Shown in pieces: positions 36,601 to 48,684 of a stretch of DNA of 64,000 bases. The notes beneath the pieces were generated by a model, which had not been told where the DNA came from, ran no database searches, and saw nothing but the letters and a program-made list of their open reading frames with translations. Within the stretch, counting starts at the first letter, position 1. Every line of letters starts with the position of its first letter. The position numbers and the translations under genes are program-made. Origin of the DNA: Klebsormidium nitens (lineage: Eukaryota; Streptophyta; Klebsormidiophyceae; Klebsormidiales; Klebsormidiaceae); the NCBI GenBank assembly GCA_000708835.1, contig DF237393.1, forward strand, positions 1 to 64,000, written 5' to 3'.

Positions 36601-39600
36601 CAAAAGGGACACGGCCGCCCTGCCGCCTGACTTCATCCGCACGTGCTCCGCCTCCTCTTTCAGGGCGCTAACCTCCCCCCAGAAGATCGACCGACACTTC
36701 TGCGCGGCCGCGAGCGCCTGCTCGCGCGCCGCGGCCGCGATCGCGCCCGTCAATTTCACTTGCGGCCCCCCCGGAGACGGCGACTCAACCTTCGGGAGCG
36801 CCAGCGAAATCGTCGCCCACCTGATGCGAAGAATGTCCGCGACCGCGCCGACTGCCTCGATGCCCTCGCCGATCTCCGAAACCCCCAAACCCCGCACGGC
36901 CGCCAACCGAAGCGCCTCGAGCGGGCTGTAACACGCCCAGACGTGCGCGAGCTTTCCGCTGTCGTCCAGCAAGTACAGCCCAAAACGGCGGTGGCCATCT
37001 AAGACCGGGTCCCGTTGCCCAAAGTCTTCGGCTTTTTTGGCATACTTTGGCGTGGGGCACGCCATAAGGAGAGGCCCTTTAGGCAATGGAAACGCACCCT
37101 GGCCGCCTGTATCGGCGTCGAGCCCGGCTTCAAAAAGGCCCGAGCCCGACCAATCGTGAATGTCTTGGAAGTCTAAGGCTGCTTGTTTCAAGATTGCCGG
37201 GCTGGAAAAGAAAGGGTGCGAACCGCTGGTAAGCGCGCCGTGCGATACAAAGCTGCCGGGATGCGCCTCCCCGGTTTGACTAACCGTCAGAAGCAGCTTC
37301 CCCAAACGGTCCATCTGCTCGGCCAATTCGGAAGCGCGGCAAAAGGGCGCCAGTTCTTGGAACACTGACTTGACGTACTCTTCGATCAGCTCCGCCTTCA
37401 GGTCCGCTTTCGCTTTTCGCAAATTCACCCCGACCCCCTTCTTCTGCATTACCTGCTGCAGCTTTCTGGTGTACGAATCCAACACCCCGATCCGCACCTG
37501 GTTCTTGACCTTATTCACCGACAGAAACAAGTCGGCCAGTTCCTCCGTTATCCTCTCCCGGTAGTCCGTCACCTCTATTTCCTGATCCGGCCGCAGCCCC
37601 GCCGGGGGCTTCTCCTTCCATCCCCGGGACGGCGACCTCAACAGCTGTTGCTTCGCCTCCAGCGTCGCTTCAAAATCGCCCCATCCAGCCGTCGTGGGCG
37701 GCGGCCCCATTTGCGCCATCACCACTTCCGTTTCGTTTTCGCGCAGAAGCGACCGGCTCTTGTGGTGCACGCAGCGGAGGATTTTGGCGAGCAGGATTCC
37801 GTTGCTCCGGACCGCGACAGACAGGGCGGAGCTGTGCGCGAGCTGCGCTTGGACCGCGAGTCGCAGCCGCGAGGCGCCGTCGGCTGACGTCAGCAGCGCC
37901 TGCACGCCCGCCGGCGTGTGGAAGTCCAGCTCGAGGAGATCAAGGTCAAGCTCCGCGACAGCGGGCTTGGGGCCCCTGTGACGCAACAGTGACAACGGAC
38001 GTCAGCGCACTTGTGCGTCAGCAGAAATGTTGGTGTAGAGAATGTCGGATGCAAGCTGAGCGGTACTCTTGGGCGACTGCAAGTTTGACACTACGTATAG
38101 CAAGCTCACGTTCTGAAGCGGATGTTTTCATGAAAGGTTACCCCAGATGCAGCCAGTACCCGGAAGAAGAGCAAACGACAGGCTGAAGTGCTTCCAAGCA
38201 CCTTGAAGTGCTGTGATTTTCAGAATTCCGCTGGATGCCCTCTCTTTTCAGAGCTTGCAGGCAGTCTTCGCATCGTTGCATATTCCTCACACATACCTGC
38301 AATCCAGCCTCCCCATAAGTCCCTTTCTCACCTGACCGTCGCGTCAGTCTTTGGTTCCACATCCTCCGGGGGCATCCTGGTCTCCCCTTCCAGATCCCGG
38401 AGCACTCTCGCCGGTTTCCCCGCCACCCCCATCCCGTCCTGGATCAACAGCGGTTCCAGCGAGTGCCCATCCACCGCGATCCCAAGCGCCAGCGCCTGCG
38501 CCTTGTAAACACCCTCCAAATTCTCGCTCTCCTCGAGCGCGCGCACGAGCGCGACCCGCAGCCGCTGCAGCTCGAGCGCGCGCGCCGCCACGTCGGCCGA
38601 CGCGGCCGGGGCCGCCTCGCCGTGATAGCTTACCGCTGGCGCGGCCACGTTGTTCGGTGAGAATGCCCCCTGGGACGTGTTCACAGCCAGGCTGTCTTGA
38701 ACAATGCTCCCGCTGCGCGCGAGGGCGGAGAGAGGCGGCCGCGGGCCCGCCACGCTGGCGGACGACGGCCGGCTCCGCTCCGGCGAAGTTTCCGGAACCC
38801 CAAAACCCGCGAAGTGCGGCTCGGTCGCGGCGCGCGCGCGGCCGCCGAACGCCTCGTTGCCCGGCAGGCTGAGATGAGTGACCGGGAAACGGCCCTTCTG
38901 CTCCGGGGAGAGGGCCGTCGGGGTCATGCACACTCTGTCGAACTGGTCCTGTTCGCTTAGGGAGGGACTCGCCGGGCCCGTTAGGTACGACGTCACAATG
39001 GCGTCGAGAGCGGTTGGGTTGTCCATGATGAGCGACTCCTTCAAGTGGTCGGGCTGCGCGCTGGAGGCGAACGAGGGAGGCTCGTAGCCGGGTACCTGCA
39101 AGATGAAGATGGAGGGGATGCTTCGGAAACCTCATTCAAAGGCCAATTATCGTTGTTGTATGTAGCTCTGAAACGCACGGAAAGGCTCAGAGCATGTATC
39201 AAATCAGGTGCGCTGCGCTAAGAGCTACATGCATAGAGACGTTTAACGGGTTACTCCAATGTTGACGGAAGACCAGCAAAACAAAAGCCCGTTCGGCGCA
39301 GGTACAAAAACATTCTGTTCTCATTTCAAATAAGTAAAAGGGATCAAATGTAGTCCGTCGGGGGAGCTCTTACTGCACGGCATATGGCCAACGGCAGAAT
39401 CCGAAATGATTTGGATCCTCACCAGCCCTTTCCTAATCCGCGGCTCTTCGGCCAACGCTTCCCACAGCTCGGACGTTCGTTGCAGGACGAGCGTCCGGAG
39501 CGCGCGGCGGGCGCGCGCGTAATCCTCCATCTCCAGCTGCCGGGCCAATTGCTCGACGGTGGTACGGACCGCTTTGATGACGTCGCCCACCAGGGAGACG

Positions 39601-42600
39601 CTCGAGAAAGGCGCTCCGCCCGAGAGAGCTGACGTGGAGGCGAGGGGGCAGGGGAGACCGACGGAGGAGGAGTCGTCGTAACCTGGCAAATGATGGTGGT
39701 TAGTGGGGAGGCGCGGAGACACAAATCATCGGTGTAATAGGCTCGGAACCTGTGACTCTCTCACTTGCAGGTACGCGGAAAAAGGGGCTTCAAGATAGCT
39801 AAAAGCAGAACAAAAGTGTAGATTAGCTGAGAGTAGTTGCTTAGATGGCAAATTGGTTGATAAGACTGGCGGTTGGAAAGAAATGTTGCTTCCTGTTCAG
39901 ACACAGCTTCGCGAATGTGTAACGTGGCCACATTTGCAGCAGAATGATTGAAAGTACACAAAAGAAGTCTTCTGAGCATCGGTCTACGCCACCAGAACCG
40001 GTTGAAACAGCTCCGAAGTCTTGCTCCAAACAATGACCCGCACCAGTGCTCGGAAAGCCACTCAAAACAAGTTAAGATTTTTGAGTCACTTCAAGCCGCT
40101 TACCTTCCCCCAAAGATAAGGCCATAATCTGCTTCTCCCGTTCAATCTGTGCCTGCCGTACACTTCTCACGATCTGAACATTGTGCGTCAGGACCGCCGT
40201 CTCGTCGACGTAGACTTGCCGGAAGCTGCCGCCTTGCCCCACGGAGTCCGGAGCGAACGATGGCCGCATGGCAACGACGCCAAGAATCTCCGCCCGCAGG
40301 CGAGCAGCGCCGTTCGGAGAGCTGGACGAAAACGAAGGGTCCCAGATCAAAGGCCAGCTCGTTAGCTGAGATATAAATTTGGGGGCTAAGCCCGAGACAA
40401 AGGAACCTTCAGTGAGACGACGGAGCAAGAAACCAATTCTCAGAAGAGGAACAAGCGTAAAGATCCAAGAGACCTGATCAATTGACGTGTGAGAAGATTC
40501 ATATACGCACGCACATATGACAAGCACCCGGGTTCTCAAATCCTCCAGATGCTTCGAGGGTGAAATATCAGCTTCTGTTCCTTCCGGCTCAATGTGTCAA
40601 TGATCTTGTAGTTAGTCCCCTGAGATCACCCCTTTTCCGCTCGGCAAGACAGTCGGAGAATCAATGATTTGAGTGTGAATGGATATCCAGGCTTTTTGAG
40701 GCCTAGTAAGTATGGCATACGACGCAGCACTGACCTGAGGGCATGCTGGTAGGCCGCAAAGAGAGACATGACCAGGTCCAGCTTTGCCGACATGTGCTGC
40801 GTCTCTAGTTCGAGAAATTCCAGCAACACCGCCCGCCTGTCAAACGCCCTGCAGGAAATGGCAGCTTGCTTATTCAGGTTGGATAGCAAGGTCTTTCTTC
40901 ACACTGCTGGTGTTACGGAATAATCGTCCATGTCCTTCATACGTCCGATATAGAAACCCTATCTTGCACCCCTGTCAAGGATGAACTACATGCCAGACAG
41001 CTCGATCCTTCTTTATGTAAGGAGAGAGTAGATAACATACAATTTTCAGCAGCCAGGAACGCTGATACAAAACGTGCTTCTGGGAGGTTCTTTCATCAAA
41101 TTCAATCCACATGCGCTTGACTGGCCGTCCAATTTGCGGCAACCTCAGGCGGTCTTCTTCTTTCTCACATTTTTGGCATCGAAGGATAAACGTCGCTGTC
41201 AGCTTCAAGGAACCCCGTACCAGTCAGTACCAGCCAAAACCAAGTGCCGCTCGTGTGAGAGGATTGCAAAAGAATGAGAACACGAGAAAACGCAATCACA
41301 ACTGTTTCACCCGAGCGCGAATGCTGATAAGGTCATAAAGAGGTAGAAAGATCTCAGAGCTTAGATGCTGGCACTTTGTCAACAACGTACCTTCTATCTT
41401 CTGCTGAGTCCGCCGCGGCAGCCTCGATTTGCTCCATTCCTCGAAAGATTGCACCGGTTGCAATTTTCTGGATTTCCACCATCAGCTCCTCAAACCGCGC
41501 GAGTGCGTCGGCGTAAACGACCCGCACGCCTCTCCCGTCTTTCACTATTTGACAGCCCAGAACCGCGTCAAATTCGTACATGTCGTCCCACTCAGAAGAC
41601 TTGCGTTCCTGGCTTGAATTGTCGTCCGCTCTTTCGGCGGCCCCGGCCTCCTGCTTGCTATTGTGGCCATTGCTGGCCCCCTTCGATCGTTCAACGTCCG
41701 AACGTCTCGATGGCCGCTTGCTGACGTCACCTTCGTCCGCATCACTTCCACTGGAGGCTCCGGAGTATCTTCGGCTGGCATCTGACCGGTGCGTCTCCCC
41801 TCCCTCTCCTTGGTAAACAGCCGAAAAGTTTCTGCCTCCCGAGACTGTTCGGTTCCTCGAATTGTGGCCACTACTAGTTCCGCCTCCGTCCAGATTAAGC
41901 CCGGAGCTTCTTCCCGGGCGGAACGGCGCCGGCATATCTTCCGACTCCGGGAGAGAAGCTACCGGCGACTCTGACTTCATAAACCGGTCCACGAGTTTCC
42001 GCATCTCTACCTGCACCTGCGCTACCTTAGCCGCCTCCGGCCTGCACTCCCGTCGGAAGTCTTCCGCCAGCCGCTTTTGAACGGAATGAAAGACGTTCAC
42101 CGAATGCAACAATCGCAGCTTGAGCCGCCGCGACTTGAGCAACTGCAGAATGTACAGCGTCTCCAGTTTCCTGCTCGGCATTGTAACTTTCACCCCTTCC
42201 CCTGCCGTTTCCTCAACCGATTCCGCTACGCTCGATTCCGCCGGCGTCATGGGCCTCGAGCTGCTGACGTCTTTCGACGTCTTTCTACCGGGAGCCTTTG
42301 CCGGCGGCTTGTTCGGCAGCGTTTCCGCGCGCGCGCGGCCGCTCACCGGCCGCGACCGGTCGCCTTTCTTAGGGGAATTTGGGGAGGCGAGCGTCGCGGA
42401 CCGGTCGCGCTCGGCTTCCTGGATCTGGAGGGGTTTTGGGGGTTTGGGCGCATCCGTGTCCTCGCGCACCTTCTGAGCCGCGGCCGCGACCTTGGCGCTC
42501 TGCAGAAACTGCTGCTTCAACTCTTCGACCCCGGCAGTTGCCGCTAGGCGGCTGTGCAGCTTGGCGAGCTCTTGCAACCGCGCCGAAACGTCATCGCGGG

Positions 42601-45600
42601 AGGAGACCCCGAGGAACTCGATCTCCGCTCGGAGAGCCGTGTCGACGTCTTTTACGCTCTTCAACCAGGCCACGTGGCCGGGCATATGCGCCCAGCCCGG
42701 GGGAGCCATCACCGACCGCAAGAGCTCGTCCTCTGGGCTGACGTCTTTTGACTCGTTGGCGCTCTCTTTTGCGATTGGGAGAAGCGACTGCGCGGGTATT
42801 GGAGTGACATTAGTGGCCGCACTGTGGCTTACGTCGAGGAACGAGTTGTTCGTCGACAAGCCGCCAGCTCTATGCGTTTCCACCGCAAACGCGTCAGTTT
42901 CCCGCACAAGGTAGAACGCTTCCCGCTCGAACTCCTCGGAGTTTTCAACCGGTTGCTCTTCCGTGTTTCTCACTCCCGGAAAAGCGACCGGGTAGGGCTC
43001 CAACCGTGTCCTCTTCTCCTGTGCCTCGAAAAGCTCCGGAAAGGAGTCTTTCACGCGCATGAGCAGCTGAGTCCCCTGCGCTTCCAGCGAGTCACTCGGC
43101 CTTTCCTCGGCGCTTCCTCGGTTGTCAATGCTTGTATCAGACCGTGCGCATTCCGTCTCGAAACCAAACTCACTTGCGAGTCCCCCTAGGCTTGCTTCCA
43201 CCTCTTCTAACGTGGCCGGCTGCCGTGGAAGCCCCTCAAACCCCTGGCTTGTCTCCGCTGCTTTCCGCTCCCTCTCCTCCGTTAGGTTCCGGCGGACTTC
43301 CTCCGCGAGCCGCCTCCCATCCGAGACGGGCAGCCACTCGAGCCGCTTCAGCAGCTGCCGGGTGCGCCGGCCGCAAGCTTGCTCGTACGTCCGGAACTTG
43401 AGCATCTCGCGCAAGTCCTCTGCGAAAGCCTCCTCGCCTTCTTCCGATAGTGGCTCCTTGAAGTCCCACCGGGACAGACTGGGGCTGCTAAGGGGGCTGC
43501 GCACAGGCGGAGAGACAGGGGAGCGGGCTGCTTGCGAGGGGACTTGCGCGCGCATTCTTTCCAGACGGATGCAGGCTGCAGACGCCTTTTCGATTGCGGA
43601 TTCGTACCAGCTGGCTTGGGCTTGGAAGGCGTCGAAGATGACGGGAGAGAGGTCCGTCTCTGGTTCTGAAAAATGGCAGATAGAGCCCGTCGAATAAGAA
43701 ACAGCGGTAAAATTTCTGCAGGTGACGGAAGAGAGGTCCGTCACTGGTGCTCAAAAGTGCAGATAGAGCCCCGTCAGATAAGAAGCAGCGGTAATATTTC
43801 TGCACTTTGTCATCTCTGAGGGATTCTCGTAAGCGTCAAATCCATAGGCTAATGCACACCTTCCGTCCTCAAACGCACATATTGAACTCAAGTCAGGGTT
43901 TACGTGAGAAGATTTGTTGTACATTCGGCTGTTCTGCCTGATGGCGCTTCAAAAACGGACATCCTGCAGATCAGTAGAACCTATGACCATCTCCAGAACA
44001 AGCTCAAAGAGCCAAGGTCGCTCACGTGCTGCCAGAGTGGTGAAGTGCCGCACACACTGGGCGTGCATGACTCGCAGGCTGCTGAGCCTGCTCCGCATGA
44101 ACTCGCGCACCTCGTCTTGTAACTGTTTGCCAGAAACCGGACTCCGATACGCCTCCACCTGTCCAGCGTGGAAACGACGGTTACCTTCACTTTGCAACTC
44201 ATACGTTAAAAGGAGCAACTTACGAACCTAGACGGAGTTTTGATGCAATCCTGATGAGTGTTTCATATCACATGCTGTGTACTTAGGATAAAAGCCCAAT
44301 GCGCAGACTCATCAGCTGCTTGATTTCCGGCAGGCAGTGAAAACAGTATGATGATCGTATCATGGCCGCTTATGTAGCTTTTGGTTCCGAAAGACGCCTA
44401 CGGGTGCGTTGCAGACTGTGCAGAGCGGACAGCTGCGGACTGACGGACCAAGATGGTATTGCAGCGCCAATCAAGCTTGAAGTCGTATCTCAGTACCCCA
44501 GGCTGGCGGTCTTAGGAATGCCAGGCAAGACCAGCTGTTCTAAGTTACCCCCTAATCAGTCCCCGTTCCCTGCTCTGCATCCATAAGCATAAACTGTCTC
44601 GCACACGGCCGGTTCCAGGTGGTTAGAAGAATTTGTCCAGAAGGACAAATGTTGTTGGTACATCAAGCAAGGCAATGAAAAGGGACGTCGGGACCAACCT
44701 GCTGCCAGAGCCTTTCGTGCAGTGGCCTTGCGACGCATGGCAGGGGCGCTGCCGTGAGCGCCTCCTGCCTGTGCCTCCTGTCGGCTCTGCACCGCTCCAC
44801 AAGGTTGCCCTCCCTGGCAACTTCGGTGGAGAAGCCATTAGCCCCCCGACTCTGCGCGGGTGTTCCTGCGCTGGGCAGCCGGAAGGCCCCACCGGAAGCC
44901 TGGCAGGTGGTAATCAAGCTTCAGTGTTCCTGTTTGATCCCCTTGTCACAGGACTGAAGTCCTAATTCTGAAAGAACATGCATGGGATCAAGTGCACGTT
45001 GGCATCTGCAAGCCTTTTAAAATAGTAAGTGGTTAAGCAACAGGCTTCGCAAAGCACCTGGAAGCTGGTACTCAAGGCCTCAGGGGCTCGTCAAGTCGGC
45101 GAGCCTCTGGAAGATGTTGCTCGAGAACAAGGTGTCACCGTATTGAAGGAGAGAGCGCAGAATCTTAAAAGTACTCACCTTCTTGGGAGAGCCATGAAGT
45201 GCTAGCAGCTCCTCCCGCTGCACAAGGAGCTGCCCCGGCCTGGCCTCATACCCCTCCGCATCGGGGGTGGCAACAAAGCTGCCAAGGCTGCGGCAAAAAT
45301 GCTGTTTGTTAGCTAGCACTCCGCCGTAAATGCATGTGGCGGCTCTGAGTACGTGAAAAGTGGGTGGTGTAGGCACAGCGCTTTGCCGTGTCTTAGGCAG
45401 AGCCCCGTAAACCAAAACTTCACAGACGACTGAGGTTAGACATCAATGCTGGGAGGACTTACTGCTGTATGCTAGGCTCACCAATGCTGAATGGCGCTAC
45501 TTGAAGATCAGGGGATAAGGCAATGTCTTGCTTGCACAAACGAAGGCCTGCGATTACCTCTGTGTTAGAAGTACCTGACTTTGGACTCGCAAATGCAGCT

Positions 45601-45920
45601 AGGCAAGCCTTCCATGGGCCTCCCCACAGCAATGTGAGCGCTCCTCGCTTAGGCCAGATTTCAATCAAATGCCAGAAAACCAACAAATGCTCCCGGCCAA
45701 CAGCAAGAATTCTCAATGTAACAGCATCAGAAAAAAAATTCATCTGGTACCAACAAGGGTGCCTAGGAGGAGGGAAAAAAATTGCGATCCACGACTTCCT
45801 AATTTGGCCATCTATCTAGGTCAGGTTCTTAAAATCTGCATATCTGCTTCTTTGACCAGAAGAGAGACCTTACCTTGTTGCAAGGTCCACATCCAGCTGG
45901 TCTAGCTTGTCGTGCGGCAT
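30686..45920 (-). CDS. Very large coiled-coil protein, possibly ciliary CCDC162/DUF4549-like
   Basis: Eighteen exons join with every phase matching: 45920-45874, 45287-45179, 44851-44699, 44227-43981, 43665-41391, 40848-40735, 40438-40104, 39682-39423, 39095-38332, 37975-35653, 35235-34930, 34569-34417, 34189-33973, 33574-33411, 32817-32581, 32354-32169, 31870-31734 and 31247-30686; 2862 aa. The start is MPHDKLDQLDVDLATS, followed by QLLVQREELLALHGSPKK. Two giant exons cover about residues 186-944 (including ETDLSPVIFDAFQAQASW and a Ser/Arg/Glu-rich disordered part) and 1435-2209 (ITEELADLFLSVNKVKNQVR, then a globular region). Residues 2210-2675 are heptad-rich coiled coil (AEKVARLEKEVAAQK, EVERLEQKLAKEKALRRRAE). 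The C-terminus is Ser/Pro/Arg-rich. The length, helices and N-terminal motifs suggest a flagellar or cytoskeletal CCDC162/DUF4549-type protein. That name is a guess from memory of the family; the gene model is the firm part. Confidence 0.75.
43637..43804. repeat. 84-bp tandem duplication over a 3' splice site
   Basis: Two units of 84 bp (43637-43720 and 43721-43804) share stretches such as GAGAGGTCCGTC, AGATAGAGCC and TTTCTGCA, with scattered differences. The left unit contains the functional acceptor of exon 5 of the coiled-coil gene (minus strand, TTTTTCAG then AACCAGAGACGG). In the right unit, upstream in the transcript, the same site reads TTTTGAGCACCAG, so the acceptor AG is changed in context, and the frame contains TGA. 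Confidence 0.75.
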
Positions 45921-48684
45921 TGTTGACGCCGGCTGCTTATAAAAGCACACAGAAGCTAGGTCCTATGTAGTTTTGACCCCATTTTTTCGCTCTTTTGCAG
46001 ATGCGCTGAGACTCCGGAGTCACGTATCAAACAGCTTGAATGCCCTTTGCTTCCAGGTTCCAGGCTGTTGAGCTTTTTGAGCTCCTACTCTACAGTCCAA
46101 GGACGACATTGCATGATGCAGCGCCCGAGACTCTACAATTTTGGCTCCTTTCAAACAAGACAGGCTGTAGGAAGCTCTGATCTCAGCATGCTTTATAAGG
46201 CTTCTTCGAAACAATCAGAGCTTCCGGTGTCGATCATTGACTTAAGATAGAAGCTGCGCATTGCTACATTCAACGCCTACTTTAAATGATAAAGGAGCTC
46301 GGCGAAATTAAAAGTGCCTGCACACACCCAACATGACATCTGCAGCCTGCTGGTCAGGTGAGTCATCTGCAGCCTGCAGCCTGCTCGAGTCGGATGTCTA
46401 GAGAGGTCCAGGAGACCGTGAGCACGGGCAGGGCTGAGGGCTACCGTACCAGGCTGGCATGGTCACCGCATCCTATACTACCAGGTACCTACCTCATGCA
46501 ATAGGTACATATGTACGGTTCACTATTGAATCATTGCGGGCACGAACATGTACCCATGTACACATGTACCTGGACTCCTGGACCTGGAGTCATTGACAGT
46601 AAGTGATTACAAGTGCCCGAAAATCTAATCGGTGCGCGCGTAGATAGGTTTGCACGGTCGAAAGAAGACGAGAAAATAATCGGACGGTCACGCTTCGGCC
46701 TCGCGGCTCTGCAAGGAAAGTATAGAGCGTGTATAGAGCTACATGCTCGCTCTACTGAATCACGGGAAGTAATCACAGTGCCTCAGACGGGGCCTCACAT
46801 TGTGCTCAGAACGTGAGGCTGGTGGCGAGCAGAAGCTTAATTCGTGTTCGGTATAATACCACATATCCGGGCAATTCTCACATGTTACGGCCTTAGGGCT
46901 GTGGTACCGACGAGCGAGGGTTCTGATCCATGAGCATAGTTGCTCGGAGCGGCGTCGCTCTTCAACATCCCCTCGGCAAGAGCTTACATGTACGCGCTCT
47001 GCTCACAGGTCTGCACGTGGCCACCCCTTTGCAGCTTCTTTTTGGTCTGGACATCAGCAGACGATGCTAATTATCAATACTGCGCAAATGCCGAGCAAAT
47101 GCCGTCACGGACCACATTACCATGCTAAAACACACGATGGCGACTGCTCCGATCTGTTGAGGAGCAATGTCGTTCGAGCATTGGAATAATAAAAGTGGGC
47201 TCGATATCATCTGGAGTCATGGTCCGACGTAGGAGTCTATCACCTATCTCTACTACGAAGCGAACTGCTTGGTGGACGATATGTCCATGCGGTTGTGAAA
47301 TTGATCACCTATCGAAGAAACATTTAATCTTCTCTCCATATCACATGCAGCAGCACCATCTGGTCCTTGTACATTTGCACACAATCTGGTTACACCAGCT
47401 GCACGGCAGCTTCGAAAGTTGCTCGCAGCACAATGCTTGAGCTTGACAAATCGCTAAACTTGGACTGAATAATAGTACACCTCGTCATAGAGGTGATGGC
47501 GGGATCACACTTTCCCTACAGATACACGACAGTTCCTGAATATTAGCTGAATCAGATCATGCCAGCACACGTGGCGGCAGAGACGCGAGCACTAAACCAA
47601 ATGGTTTGTGGGCTGACGGCGCTCCACTTCAAGTGCGTCTGATATTGGCTCCTTTTCCGCAAAAAACATTGAAGTTTTGATTTGGGCTGTCAAGAGGTCC
47701 GCTTCAGCAACTGCTCACAGGATAAGCAAAGCCGAACCTTTTAGGGTAAGCAAAAAGGTAGTAGCTACTACGTGGGACCAATTTATTCGCCACCAACAAT
47801 CGAAGCACCATCAGGACGAGCTGGACCATGGTATTGAGTAAGTTGGAGTGCCCTCAGAGGGCAACGTTTCTCGCTGTTACAAGATGGTCAAAGTCTTCCA
47901 AAATGGTAAACCAACAATTGGCACCGCAAGAAGGTCACGACTGTCGTGAAATTTGAACGGTCTTAAAGGTTGTCAGCTCACAACTCAAGAAACGATGCGG
48001 ACGCCCGGCTAACCTGAGTGTGTCCCGTCGTTCTCTATCGAGCACCGTGACAATCTACTACTCAGCATTCTGTACGCTTCTCAAGTCGATAACGAGCGCT
48101 ATTTGAAAGTAAACCTTGAAAATCTTGCGCTCGGGGTACTCCCTGCAACTGAAAAGTAGTGCGAGTGTGACTGCTGAGCTCTTTATTCCTCCGGGTTCAT
48201 CATATTGGCTCTCATGGTCATCCTATTTAAGATTCAAAGGCGATCGCGCGAGAATCATGTTTGTCGATCGGATCATCCTTTCTCAGGATCTTGCCAACGA
48301 TTACGACATGAAACACCACCAAAACGACACTCTGAGGTGTTGCACCCAAGGCAATAATCAAGAGGTCTTGTTCGACCTTGAAATCAGCAGATCGTGAGAG
48401 CCACCCCCTGCTAGAGATACGTATTAATTCGCTCCGAAGAGGTGCAACAGATCGCCTCGCTTGTGTAGAACGGAGCAGATAGGTAACAATCTTTGGACAA
48501 GGGCTCATACCGCCAGCCGAGCCAAACATCAGACCACACCTTTCCAGTATCCGATTTGACACGGCAATCTGTGGCGTTCCTTACTCTATTCCAAACGTGA
48601 CATGAGATCGAGATCATGACCGATAGGTTTCAGGATCTCATCGGAACCATTTTGCTAATAGAGCTCTTGGCGAAGGATAGCCGC
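45921..48684. other. Intergenic region upstream of the coiled-coil gene
   Basis: This is 2.8 kb between the start of the coiled-coil gene (both genes are on the minus strand) and the stop of the fourth oxygenase paralogue. Only short unconvincing frames occur. It contains short direct repeats of ATCTGCAGCCTGC near 46338-46385 and a GTAC cluster at 46446-46569. I see no RNA gene or transposase. Confidence 0.55.
46446..46569. promoter_or_regulatory. Cluster of seven GTAC cores
   Basis: GTAC starts at 46446, 46485, 46505, 46513, 46550, 46558 and 46566. The last three are CATGTAC units spaced exactly 8 bp apart. GTAC is the core recognised by plant SBP/SPL proteins and by the algal copper regulator CRR1. 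The cluster lies about 530-650 bp upstream of the coiled-coil gene start. Regulatory function is inferred from density only. Confidence 0.35.

Noticed and set aside
38344-39135. Alternative minus-strand frame of 263 codons over exon 9 of the coiled-coil gene
   Set aside because: The competing frame has normal composition, phase-compatible junctions on both sides (39423 to 39095 and 38332 to 37975) and coiled-coil character.
39374-39422. Donor TGCA|GTAAGA as the end of exon 8 of the coiled-coil gene
   Set aside because: It leaves phase 1 and cannot join exon 9. CTG|GTGAGG at 39423 gives phase 0 and fits.
45459-45743. Minus-strand frame of 94 codons
   Set aside because: It lies in intron 1 of the coiled-coil gene; exons 1 and 2 join correctly without it.
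48116-48397. Plus-strand frame of 93 codons in the intergenic region
   Set aside because: No recognisable features, no neighbours in frame, and length compatible with chance.
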